Shown here piece after piece: positions 33,183-43,496 of a DNA stretch of 64,000 nt. Each line of letters begins with the position of its first letter. Position 1 is the stretch's first letter. The stretch covers positions 31,075,820-31,139,819 of the forward strand of contig CP137675.1 of NCBI GenBank assembly GCA_037976565.1, written 5' to 3'. The notes beneath the pieces were generated by a model. The model had not been told where the DNA came from, made no database searches, and saw only the letters and a program-made list of their open reading frames with translations. A program made the position numbers and the translations under genes. This DNA is from Mesocentrotus franciscanus (lineage: Eukaryota; Echinodermata; Echinoidea; Camarodonta; Strongylocentrotidae).

Positions 33183-34180
33183 TGTTGTTGTTGCTTTTGT
33201 TTTTGTTTTCAATTCAATGCCATGTGATTTTTTTTCCTTATGTAAACTGTAACGTATTTATAAGTTTATAAATTCTGTAATTTTCTTCGTACTTTCTTTT
33301 TATTGTATATTATTTTTATTTGACGGAAATAAAAACAAACTCGCGAAGGGGTCTGACAAGGAAAAAGTCTAGAATAGTACTCAAGATCAGTTATTTTGGC
33401 TTACACATTAAGGATTTCAGTAAACACAGTTTAATTGGAGAGGAGGTGTACACCTCAATTCTTCGTGAGCAGTATATACCTTATAGAAAGTCAGGCATCT
33501 TGTTTTTGTTTATCGTGTTCTACCATCACAACAGTGGACGGGTAGCATTAAAAAGCAAACTTAAACTCAGACCGATTATGACAGTTTTTGCTTTTAATCG
33601 AATAATTGACGTAATGTTGGTGCGAAGGGGTTATCGACAAAATATTCACCTATATAGTAAATGAAAAAAAAAGAAATGTGTAATACAGAAGCTGTAGTTG
33701 ATTCAGCAGCTACCTAGAAAAATTGAACAATAAAGTTAACTCACCTGAGGCACGTACATGGTCTGACTGAGTATTCGCCGGAGCGGGCATCAACAGGGCT
33801 AAACGGCGTACCACTGAAAGAGTAGTTAGATTGAGATAAGTGATAATCAGACCCCGTGCTACAAGTTTATCCAATGAATACAATTGTAATAGCCTATTGG
33901 AAGTTGATTTTTTTAATAGAAGATCCTTCGAAAAAACAGATCTAAACAAATATGTGAAAGTTTCAGAATTTGTTTATAAACAAATAAGAGCTTGTTTTTA
34001 ACTATGGATGTTATTATAATAATATATCTTAATAAATACTAGTGAGATTCTATACAACATGTATGTAGCGACTCAATTAACATAGAGGTGCGATCATCAT
34101 GTCATTATTAACAGATTGAGAGCTCACTGGAACGTGCAAATTTAAAGAGTTCTCTTACATTTTAACTTTAGAGAAACAGA
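33183..34180. other. Intergenic DNA, no supported gene
   Basis: A 114-residue + strand frame (33320-33664) has no recognisable domain or splice sites and is probably chance. Confidence 0.4.
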
Positions 34181-34865
34181 TTTGCGAAAGTTTGTAATGA
34201 ATCGGAAAAATATTAAGGAAGTTATGAATATGAGATCACTAAATCTATGTGAATCACAAAGTACCAAATTGGTCAATGGATCAGTCATGTCAATGTGGAT
34301 TGTGATGTATTCTCCCGTGTAGTAAAAGATAATTTATTCCTGTTTTCTCCTAAGCCTTCTTCCTTGGGGCACTACTCAAAATATACACTTTTGCCCATGA
34401 ATTTCTTGAAATGTTTGTGACAATATGGGTTATTCTTGATGTATACAATTTATGTCTTCGCAGACCTTTCTCGATCAGTCTCTATAACTCTTCAGATTGA
34501 TCAGTAAATTTCTGAGAATATATAAATTTTATCTATCAAGAATATACTATATTGCCACCACCATTTCATGTAAAGAGGTAAGAACAATTTTGTCAACTTT
34601 ATTGGCAACATTGTATTATGGAAAGCTTATCATTATGTCCTCCAAAAACAAAGGATCCATCCAAATTTTGTAGAATTTACATTTTTAAAATCATTTTGTT
34701 CGTAAACTCGGAAGACTTTTGTCAGGCATTACATCACGGTGACATTACCGACTTTGACATCAGTTTTGAAATTCCCATATGTAATGGGATTAGCCTACAA
34801 ATATTAAAAAAAAAACAGATAACTTTTCTATTGCTTGTCCGATTTCGCTCATACTTCAATGCTGT
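34181..34865. mobile_element. Diverged relative of TTAA family 1
   Basis: It shares with 28340-28893 the words ATGAGATCACTAAATCT, CTTGGGGCACTACTCAAAA and the subterminal pair AATCGG...TTGTCCGATTTC. The ends are worn and I cannot place target duplications. A further TTGTCCGATTT piece lies near 35020. Confidence 0.55.
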
Positions 34866-35083
34866 ATTATAAAAAATAAAAATTGGGAATATTTTTAATA
34901 TTTTTCATACGTACATATCAAATGGGAGGGTTTTCGTGTATTATATTACACTTGATGAGCGCATAATCAAATCGGAATTGCCCATATAAACTTTCAACCA
35001 TCAGATTCTTAACTTTCTTGTTCCTTGTCCGATTTATTTCAATCTTCATGTATAGGTTTCTTTTCCTCAAATTCCCCTACTAC

Positions 35084-36041
35084 TTATGCCCACTCCCTAA
35101 GAAGGGTCATTCCCTTGTAACACCTACACATATTATCTTCTTTGCATTTCTGGTAAATATCATAGACGTTTAATCCAGCTTCCTGTGATGATCCCACGTC
35201 CACAACAATTGTTTTAAGCAAGGGCCAGCGGCGAGCCAGGGCATGTTTGTCTTTCATCAACATAATTGTCTTTTCGGGAAGTTCTTGTTGTAGCTCATCC
35301 TTCAATTGTTCGGGTTGATGTGCTGAAGAAAGATTGACCAAGGCTATGAAGGAGGTTGTGTCGATCTCTTTGTCTTGGGTGGCTATTCTACTAGGTGATG
35401 TGTCGACTTTCGGTGAGGCCTGTGAGACTTGTGCGGTGTCGAAAAACATGCGCCAAGTTGTGGCGTACTAGAAGCTATGTTTTGAAGGTTACCATCTCCC
35501 GTACTGGTGGATGATGTGCTTGTCATTGAAGTCTGGCTTTTAGTAGGTTGCGTCGGAGCAACTTCTGAACGGAGACCAACCCCCGGAGGGTCAACAGGCA
35601 AACCACTATCACACGAAATTTCCGAGACATTTATCGAGCGGCCAACCTCTGTCTGGGACATGGAACAGGTGTCAGTAGAACTCACAGAAGATGAAGCCAT
35701 AATTTGCTCTCCTTTGTTAACACTACCAGAAACATATATGCTTTGTGGATTAACATCACTCCCGATATTATCTATTTTATCCGCAAAGGGCGTTGTGGTC
35801 AGGGTGGAATGTGCCTCATCTTCAGCGATGGGTTGGGCATGATCTGGTACCTTTCCGAGGAATTCAGTGAGTCGTGAGAGGTCTTGATCTTCCATTTCAG
35901 CTAGATTGTTGCATTGGATGACGCATTTAGAGCACTGGAAGGTGGTTGGCTGAGACTTCTTGAAGACCATCATCAGTGCCATCTTGGTGTTAGAATTGAA
36001 GCTCGTAATGGAGTGAACAGCAACTGCAACACGGTCAGGTC
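35084..36041 (-). pseudogene. Exon of an unrecognised gene with a one-base frameshift
   Basis: On the minus strand an acceptor (TTTTGACAG) precedes base 36041. The reading begins GPDRVAVAVHSITSFNSNTK, has a Cys pair region (CSKCVIQC), then a long Ser/Thr/Pro-rich linker. At a T-run at about 35445 the frame changes. The second frame (35449-35084) continues the same style, FFDTAQVSQASPK, then a globular end LARRWPLLKTIVVDVGSS and CRCYKGMTLLREWA before TAA. One added T in the T-run would rejoin the frames, so either a base was lost recently or the sequence has an error. About 320 residues in all. I do not recognise the family. Upstream exons should lie at higher coordinates and are not found. 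Confidence 0.6.
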
Positions 36042-36483
36042 CTGTCAAAATATATGTTAATTCTATGAATAATGCTAAACTCATATTCTAGCCATAGATA
36101 CATGAATACATGCATATAAAAATGACGTCATGATCGCCGGACGGATCACAGAAAATAGAGATAGTAATTTGTGGTGACTTTAAACATAACGGTTAACATA
36201 AAGCTTATCTTCCTGACATATAAATTTTCCTCGTCTGTTCAATTCATCAAATAAACTGAAAAAAGAAGAAAGAGCGAATTGAAAACGGTATGGTTATAGA
36301 ATTATTATATTTTATTATGAAAATACCCCGCAAAGTAAAGAGATCCTTGTCAATGGGTGAAGAGCGCCCTCTTTCTTCCACTGTTTGTGGAGATTCAGTC
36401 TCAATCCGCGCGCTGTAAGGAGAAATCCCCAGGTGAACAAATAGATGCTGTTCACGTACGTACGAGATCATGGATAAGGCGCC
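36042..36483. other. Intron or flank of the minus-strand gene
   Basis: AT-rich with no recognised feature. CGTACGTACG near 36455 is a short palindrome. Confidence 0.4.
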
Positions 36484-36785
36484 TATAGCGGGCGGAACGT
36501 GCCATTTTCATGACAACTATACAACTATACCCAATCAGAACGCAGAAAACTGTACGACTATACGGCTATGTATCCATCGAACGCATGTATAGTTTCCAGC
36601 GAGCGGGCCGAAGTGCCATAATTCTGTCACAACTATACGACTATACAACTATACGATTATACGACTATACAGCCATCGAATGGACGTATAGTTTTAACCA
36701 ATCAGAACGCAGGAAACTGTACGTGTTTACACAATTGTATAGTTGTAAACACGTACAGTTAGTTGTTGCGGTACTACTGAAGTAA
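36484..36785. repeat. ACTATAC-rich tandem pair with CCAATCAGAACGC and a hairpin
   Basis: Two diverged units of about 120 bp (from about 36486 and 36601) each begin GAGCGGGC/AGCGGGC and GTGCCAT, carry runs of ACTATACAACTATAC, and contain CCAATCAGAACGC and AAACTGTACG. The array ends in an inverted repeat, TGTACGTGTTTACA / TGTAAACACGTACA (36719-36757). The CCAAT words could be promoter elements, but no gene start is evident. Confidence 0.7.
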
Positions 36786-36834
36786 TACCGCAGTACTTCT
36801 ACTGAACAGTACTCGTACTATAGCCCTAGTAAAA

Positions 36835-37380
36835 ATGGGCTCTGGAAAAATATTTTTTGTGCTTATTTTACTATTTATTTCCTATTTTCATGTGAATGTA
36901 CCCTGTAACACTATTTTTGTTTATCAAAATAGTTTTAAAATAGCATATGAACGCCTTTTCCCCCTTCTATTTCCTAGGTATTGGTGGTTTGATAACTATT
37001 TTCTACCTATTTCTTGCTATTTTCCCCTAGGCTTTTCGACTTAGATTTCGTCCTATTTTTTAAAACTATGTTTCTGTGCTGTTTTAGTACGTTTCTGCAC
37101 TTAGATTTTTCTCACCCATTTTCTTTCTATTTTTTAAAACTATTTTCTGGACCTACATTTTCTCACCATTTTCTTCCTATTTTTTACTTTGTTTCTAGAC
37201 TTGTTTTTTACTCACCCATTTTCTTGCTATTTTTTTATTTATTTTTCTGGACTTCTGAACTAGTTTTTAATTTTTCATTATTTCTTGGCTATTGACCTTT
37301 ATCTTATTAATACTTCTTAAGAATTCATTATTTTTTGCTAGTTTCCTTAAATTCTTACTTCTTGGCTATTTTCCACTGTA
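36835..37380 (+). repeat. Degenerate pyrimidine-rich tandem repeat, unit about 60 bp
   Basis: Units resemble CTCACCCATTTTCTTTCTAT followed by TTTTTAAAACTATTTTCTGGACTTAGATTT, repeated with changes from about 37014 to 37280 and more weakly either side. The Phe-rich open frames here are artefacts. Confidence 0.7.
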
Positions 37381-38543
37381 TTTGATAAATATACTTTAAC
37401 AAAATAATTTACCAACATTTGTTTGGCACTATTATCAAAAACAAGTGATTTATGAAAAGTATGAATGTACAAATAGTGAACGAAAATAAAAAGAAGAAGA
37501 AAAAAAGTGAAAGGCGTAAATATTCTCAAAAAGAATGAAACGCCGATAGCACCAAAGAACAACAACAGCATATAACAACTACTTTTAATTCATTTGTCAT
37601 TCTTTTGGCTCTTTTCCAGTTCCTTTATAATTAATTTATGTACCGTTATTTTTGTTAATTACTTTTTTACTTCCGTCATTTCGTGGCTATATTTCTGGCA
37701 TCTTTAATATTTATTTTTGTTCTCTTACCATTTTCATATATGTGTAATTTCTTTCAGTTTCTTTAATTCTTCTACATGATATTGATAGGTGTTTTGTTTG
37801 CGGGGAGGGGGTGATCAGTCATTTACTGCATGTTTATTTCTGCATCTTTAATATACTTATCTTCATAATAGGCATATGAGCTAGCACAATTACGTCGTGT
37901 TTGCTGTATTTTTTGGACTTCTTGACAGCATTAAATGAAAGGTTGAGTTCTTGGAGGGGTCAGAAAGTTTGCAAAAGGTGACAATAAAGAAAACATGATA
38001 AATTACACTCTTTAGAGACCCCTTCAAAACAATTCAACCTAAAACTGTTCAAAACCCAGTTTTTAGCCAGGAAATAATGTTTCGATGGTTGCATACCATC
38101 ATCACGTCGTTTTTTTAAAGAACATTAAGTAGTAATTAAAAGAAATTCCAAAAATCAATATTAATATTTGTCTTTTAGTGTAAATACAAATGGGTTCAAA
38201 GATGATTCGAACAAAGTAATGGCCCTCCTCAGAACTCAACTCTCCCTTTAAGGGAGCATAGTTTTATTGAATGAACATTTAATTAAGAATTAAGAATTTT
38301 TTATTTTTTATCTATCTGTCTATTCTAATTTGAATATTTCAAGTAAAAAAGTATCTAATTAGCAAAAGAATTTGCTAACTACTCCATTGTTTTAATGACC
38401 TTGAACTGATCCTATAAGATGGAAGTGTAAAATTTCCCCCCAAAATAAACACAATTATTTTGTTTGTCTAATTCTCCTCAACATTTATATAATAACGAAT
38501 GACAGCTATAGAACTAAGCTGTATTACTCAATGTGTGTTTGCT
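37381..38543. other. Intergenic DNA, nothing recognised
   Basis: AT-rich sequence with T-runs. A stem TGGTTGCATACCATCATCACG near 38089 is the only small feature noticed. Confidence 0.4.
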
Positions 38544-38555
38544 GCCATCTAGTGG
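38544..38555 (-). promoter_or_regulatory. CTCF-like site
   Basis: GCCATCTAGTGG matches the reverse complement of the CTCF core consensus CCASYAGRKGGC at every position. A 12-base degenerate motif can arise by chance, so occupancy is unproven. Confidence 0.35.
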
Positions 38556-39355
38556 TAGAGAGCGGAAACTTTATTTTCAAATTCAAACACCAGCAAATAC
38601 GTTATACAACACCAAGCTCAACAGCGCATTTCAATCATTACTTTGCCATTTCGCCAGATTTGTCTTCCTTTAAAACCCACAGTATGGGGGATTAGGGTTA
38701 GATTGACACCAGGAAAAAAGAATTTTAAGAGTATTCCAGAGCAAGAATTTAACAAAATGAGGAACGATCGAAGCAGAATTTACCAGGCCAAGTTTAATAG
38801 TACATAGCTCAGTTCAGACAGTAGTCCCACACATCCACTCATGTGTGGGGAATAAGTCGGTCTGCAGAAAACGATCAACTTTGCTTTGCACTGGACTGCT
38901 AGCTGCTGGAGCTACTTTAAAGATCATCATTTTATCCAGGAGGTGAGTAATAAAATTACTCATGATTGAATACAAAATTGTGTTTGATTTCTGTCCAAAT
39001 TAGGAAATTTGGTTAAGTAAATCTTACTTTTGTAAATTTGGTTCATGACAAAATCCACTCCAGCAAAGCATAGAGTCAATTAATGCGTATTGACCTCTAG
39101 CGTTGTATATATGTGTCTATCAAAGATTCCATTTTTTGAACTTTTAAACCGGTAAAATACTCTACTAATACAACATAACGTGGACTATCAAATCATTAGG
39201 TTGAATCATATACCATTATGGTACATGATTCTGTTAGTAAAGTGGAAAGAAATGTCAAAAAACTTACTTTTAAAGCCCCTTTTCTCTCCCTTTTCCAGAG
39301 TCTTCGCACATACGTGAGCTCATCGACAACGGTGCGGTCGCAATGTGCTATTTTT
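38556..39355. other. Intergenic DNA with a possible donor site
   Basis: CAGGAG/GTGAGTAA at about 38937-38948 is a good splice-donor context and could end a non-coding first exon, but no matching gene is seen. Confidence 0.3.
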
Positions 39356-39506
39356 CTATGGCGCGCCATTTGCCCAATAATTCAGATGAACACTATTTAT
39401 CGCCGATAAACACTGTTTATCGCTATAAACAGTGTTTATCGCTATAAACAGTGTTTATCGGCGATAAACAGTGTTCATCTGAAATATTGGGAAATGGCGC
39501 GCCATA
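39356..39506. repeat. 151-bp palindrome with internal ATAAACACTGTTTAT repeats
   Basis: The outer arms start CTATGGCGCGCCATTT and run through CAGATGAACACT and TTATCGCCGATAAACACTG, and return inverted with a few changes. The centre is three copies of the self-complementary word ATAAACASTGTTTAT joined by CGCT. The arm ends GGCGCGCC are also palindromic (AscI-like words). It lies about 90 bases upstream of a candidate first coding exon. Confidence 0.85.
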
Positions 39507-39593
39507 GCGTGCGTGTACGTATATTTACGTATGAGGGCCACTTATTTTAACACGAACGTAACATTAGAAAATGGAGGTACAGAGTCGAGAACG

Positions 39594-39661
39594 ATGGATC
39601 CATTCGGTAGAAGTTTTGCTAAATTACAGGAAACTCAAATAAAATTTCATCAACGGAACCG
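39594..39661 (+). CDS. Candidate first coding exon (MDPFGRSFAKLQETQIKFHQ)
   Basis: An open stretch from ATG at 39594 encodes 22 residues of plausible, helix-prone sequence and reaches an AACCG/GTAATT donor-like site. I found no second exon to join to it. The best later candidate on this strand is 60723-60926, whose preferred frame does not match its phase. Low confidence. Confidence 0.22.
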
Positions 39662-39876
39662 GTAATTTTATTTGTTTGTTATTGGTTATCAATATTAAGT
39701 GGTTTATATGTATGATAAAAAGTTTCGTACGGTAGCTGCAGCGTAGATTCACTAGATTATATTATATGTACAGTACTGCATCTATGACCGTAGGTCTACA
39801 TATATTCACCTATTTCTGCGTACCTAAGGCTTTTCATTGGAAGTGAAAAAAAAACAAACATGAATCTAAATCTAAA

Positions 39877-40693
39877 CAGTAGGGGCGCTGGTCCGAGAAT
39901 AAGGATCTTTCGCATAAATGAGGATATCCTCGTAAACGCGGACAATCGCGTCCTAAAAAATAAGGATCGTCCCCAATTTCGCGGACGATCCTTTATTAAC
40001 GATCCGCGCGTTGGCGATGCGAAAAACGGATTCCGCGATGATGCTTTATGACGCATTTCTCATTGACGCAGTATATGGAAACGTTTGCTTGGATTTGTCT
40101 CCTAAAAGAAGTTGACAACAACACACATCGTTGAGTGCAGGGGACACGGGCACAGAACTGTAAAACACGTAGAGCGCTCATCCCAGTTCACAATGCACAG
40201 ATCGACGTGTGGCCGTTGAACGTGCTGGGAGATACGCTCAAGTGCACATATGTTTTTTTTTCTCCGACAAAAGTACAGACAAATTGCATGTTGTCTTTTT
40301 ATATTATACTTTTGAAATGTTATCCGAGTGACTACCGGGCACCCCAATGCTGGAAGTAAACGCACATTTTAGAAAACTTCACCTTTTCATGGAAAAATGC
40401 TTATTTGTTCTATGCACGCAAGTCAGAATGAGCGGATGATGCAACGTTTCCATATGAGAGACTTTCACGTTATGAACGATAAATCCTCGGGAAGACGGAC
40501 TACCCGTAAAAGTAGACGGTGTACTGGGCGAGCCTTGGGTTATTTTATTACGCTGAATAATCGCGCGCGGATCGGGAACCTAGCTACACCCGCAGAGCGC
40601 CGAAGATATATTTTAGGACGCAATTTGTCCGCGTTTATGAGGATATCCTCGTTAATGCGGAAGATCCTCATTCTCGGACCAGCGCCCCTACTG
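39877..40693. mobile_element. MITE with about 85-bp terminal inverted repeats
   Basis: The ends are CAGTAGGGGCGCTGGTCCGA and its complement, continuing for about 85 bases with few changes through GAGGATATCCTC, itself a palindrome. The inside contains GATCCGCGCG words and no recognisable transposase. No clear target duplication is seen, so the superfamily is open. Confidence 0.82.
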
Positions 40694-41449
40694 CTAATTA
40701 GACTTCCATAGTTAGAGAATAGGATTAATTACTAAGGCTGTGTACTGTGAGGACTAGATTCCGCCACATGCGCGTGCTGACCGCATGGTAGCGACATGTG
40801 AACGCATGTGGCAATTGCATCTCCATTCATACACCGGATTTGCACCTATTTTTAATGAATTGCAATTCTTTACAGGTAAAAAATTCAAAATCCAATAAAT
40901 CATCCTAAATGTAAGATTTTCTTGCAGAGATTTTAATAGAAATTGAATGGCAAAGTTAAAGTTGATTATTAGAAGTTAGAGAATCATATAAATGTGTATG
41001 TGTGTTGCGATTTTTTTCCCCATCACAATCGCGCATTCAACTGGGTGTGCATACATGCACATGTAAGTGCATATGCATCATGCATGTAGTGATCGGTCCA
41101 GTGATCATAGTTGGAAAGTAGCTCATCAGTCATCATAATTTATACATACATGTAGTAAGTATATAGGCCTAGTCAGTCGGGCATCTCATGTCATGAATTT
41201 GTGAAGGATGCAAATAGTTGTAGTTTTTAGATGACTTTCATTTGCCAGGTTCAACTCATAATTTTCATAAGAGAACATCTCCTGAAATCTGAGATTACCG
41301 ATTCTCATCGTAGAAGGACACTGTGAATTAAGGATTATCAATATATAAAAGACCGTTCTGTGTAAGTTTTGAAACAGTAGTATTTCACATTAAGTTTTAT
41401 TTTGCAAAAACAATTACGTATTCGACCACAACAAGAAACCCATTTAGAA
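40694..41449. other. Intergenic DNA, nothing recognised
   Basis: It contains TGCACATGTAAGTGCATATGCATCATGCAT-like CATG/TGCA alternations around 41050-41085, but no coding signal. It leads into the LINE start. Confidence 0.4.
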
Positions 41450-41450
41450 A

Positions 41451-41738
41451 ATGGCGACAGCGAAAACATCGTACGCCAAGACTGTCGGCGTGGCTAGCGA
41501 GGCGTGCAAGCCAGTGTTTATGAAACACCGGGACATTCCAATGGCTACAGACAGCATTCTCCAGACTCAAGAGCTATGCAAGGCTCTTGCCAAGAGCATT
41601 CCCCCACCCAATTAATGGGAATCCAGAAGATGGGAGGATTGTGGCGCATATACATAGACAACAAACAAGCTAGGATTTCTTTGATTAGCAATGGGTTGAG
41701 TGTGCGGAATACGTGTGTTGCGATATATGACACAAACC
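41451..41738 (+). pseudogene. LINE ORF1, N-terminal part
   Basis: The ATG at 41451 starts MATAKTSYAKTVGVASEACK, followed by LQTQELCKALAKSIPP. After a frameshift at 41612 it continues MGIQKMGGLWRIYIDNKQAR and GLSVRNTCVAIYDTNPYL. The GIQKxGGLWRIY and VRN...VYDTNP blocks are characteristic of the ORF1 nucleic-acid-binding domain of Tx1-like LINEs. The reading is cut at 41738 by the next repeat. Confidence 0.65.
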
Positions 41739-43260
41739 CGTACCTAGAGGCGCGCTCCCGGGGGGCAGGGGGGGGGGCACAGTGCCCACCACTTTTTCAA
41801 GTACCCCAAAAGTGCCCCTTTTTACATAGGAAAAGTGCCCCTTTAAATTTTTAAGAAGTGCCCCTTTTTACATAAAAAGTGGCCCTTTACTTTGACAAGT
41901 GCCCCTATTAATTTTTTAAGTGCCCCTTCCTCTTTCCACCTCTGATAAGTGCCCCTTTATTTTGACACGTACCCCTTTTCCTTCGACAAATTCCCATTTT
42001 CCTTTGCAATAAGGGTCCACTTTCCATTCTCATAAGTGCTCTTTTTAATCTCTAGTAAGTGCCCCTTTTCAGGCACGAGAAGCGCCCCTTTTCACTTTTA
42101 ATAAGCGCCCCCTTCACCTCTGATAATCGCCCTATTCAAATCTGAGAGGTGCCCCTTTTACTTTGACAAGTGCCCCTTTTCCTTTGTAAGAAATGCCCCT
42201 TCCCCTTTTAATAACTACCCACTTTTAACTCGGATAAGCGCATATTATATGTTCACATGTGCCCCTTTCCTTTCCAATAAGTGCCCCTTTTCCTTATGAT
42301 AAGTGCCCCCATTTAAAAAAGAGCCCCTTCCCATTCTCATAAATGCCCCTTTTCACCTATGAAAATAGTCCCTTTTCATTCTCATACGTGCCCCTTTTCC
42401 TTTCTTATAAGGAACATATCCCTTTTAAAAAATATAAATGCCCCTATCAAAATATGATGGGTGCCTCTTTTCCGTCGACAAATGCCCATTTCCCATTCTC
42501 ATAAGTGCCTTTTTCATCCCTGGTGAGTGCCCCTTTTTTAGGTGTAAGAACTTCCTAGTAATAAGTGCCCCAATTTACCTCTGATAATTACCCGTTGTAA
42601 TTTGACGCGTGCTCCTTTTCTTTTCTAATAAGTGTCATCCCTTTCGATAAGACTAGTGTCCCCTTTTCCTCTCATCATTAAACGTGCCCCTAATTTTAAG
42701 CGACTAAGAGCAATATCCCTAAAGCTCGCTCGCTACGCTCGCTCGCATTTATAGATGTTATAATTATGTTACTTATCAAAGGTCTTTTCAGTCTTCTGTT
42801 ATGAGAATGTGCTTATAACCCCATCAGGATTGGGATTTTCCTCTTTAAGATGTCATTTTTCGCACTGCGTCTTCACACATCTTAAATTTTTTCCTCGCTC
42901 GCTTTGCTCGCTCGCAAATGAATTTTCAGACCATCACACCCAACTGCAAGGTATGATGCTAAAGCAATATCTTATACGATGTATATATAAAGAGAAACAA
43001 ATATTAAAATCATCCCTGATAATGTAATCACAATATAGGGGTATATACCAATGTCTAAAAAAATGTAAATTTTCGCTTAGAGATTTCCCTTTGTAGGTTC
43101 CCTTTTTTCCAGAAAGTGCCCTTTTTGTTGGTGCCCCCCACTTTGGAATTCGCTTCGCCGCCTCTGCCCGTACCACTCGGCCAGCGAAGGTGGCATGCTC
43201 CGGTTGACTGTTCGGGACATTCCGCTTTCAGTACACAACTCAGTGGTAGTGAATGAGCTA
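41739..43260. mobile_element. Repeat element built of AAGTGCCCCTTTT words
   Basis: From about 41780 to 42690 the word AAGTGCCCCTTTT and close variants recur roughly every 30 bases, about 25 times, with pyrimidine-rich spacers (TTTACTTTGAC, CTTTTCCTTTG, CCATTCTCAT). A matching inverted end (AAAGTGCCCTTTTTGTTGGT) lies at about 43110-43130, and GAGGCG-type sequence occurs at both margins, so the whole looks like one DNA element inserted in the LINE ORF1. No protein is encoded. Confidence 0.6.
42722..42917. repeat. Two GCTCGCTCGC-(TACGCTC/TTTGCTC)-GCTCGC words
   Basis: GCTCGCTCGCTACGCTCGCT (from 42725) and CCTCGCTCGCTTTGCTCGCT (from 42893) are near copies about 168 bases apart. They stand out as CpG-rich words in AT-rich DNA. 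Confidence 0.7.
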
Positions 43261-43496
43261 GAAAAACACAATTACAAAGTGCAGGCGCGGATCCAGGATT
43301 TCTTAGGGGGCCCAAATGTGAAATTATGCGAGTCAAATATTGGTACGTAATGGTGACCAGCAGTGGCGTAATGAGCAAAACGTTTTTGTTGGGGGAGGGG
43401 GAGAAAAAATCCGCATCACCCCACTCTCACATGCAGGCCCCGCTGTGGGTGGGTGGGGGGAGGCTAAAGTATTTACGATCAGGCAGAGCGTATATA
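43261..43496. other. Worn hAT-like element ends
   Basis: CAGGCGCGGATCCAGG (43282-43297) matches the terminal repeat of the element at 2742, and CAGTGGCGTAATGAG (43363) is another hAT-like end. No complete element can be drawn. Confidence 0.45.

Noticed and set aside
33320..33664. 114-residue + strand frame
   Set aside because: No domain, no splice sites, AT-rich composition and no repeat copy. Probably chance.
41780..42690. CRISPR-like array of short repeats with spacers
   Set aside because: The repeats are variable, spacers are pyrimidine-rich and partly alike, there are no cas genes, and the context is animal transposon DNA.
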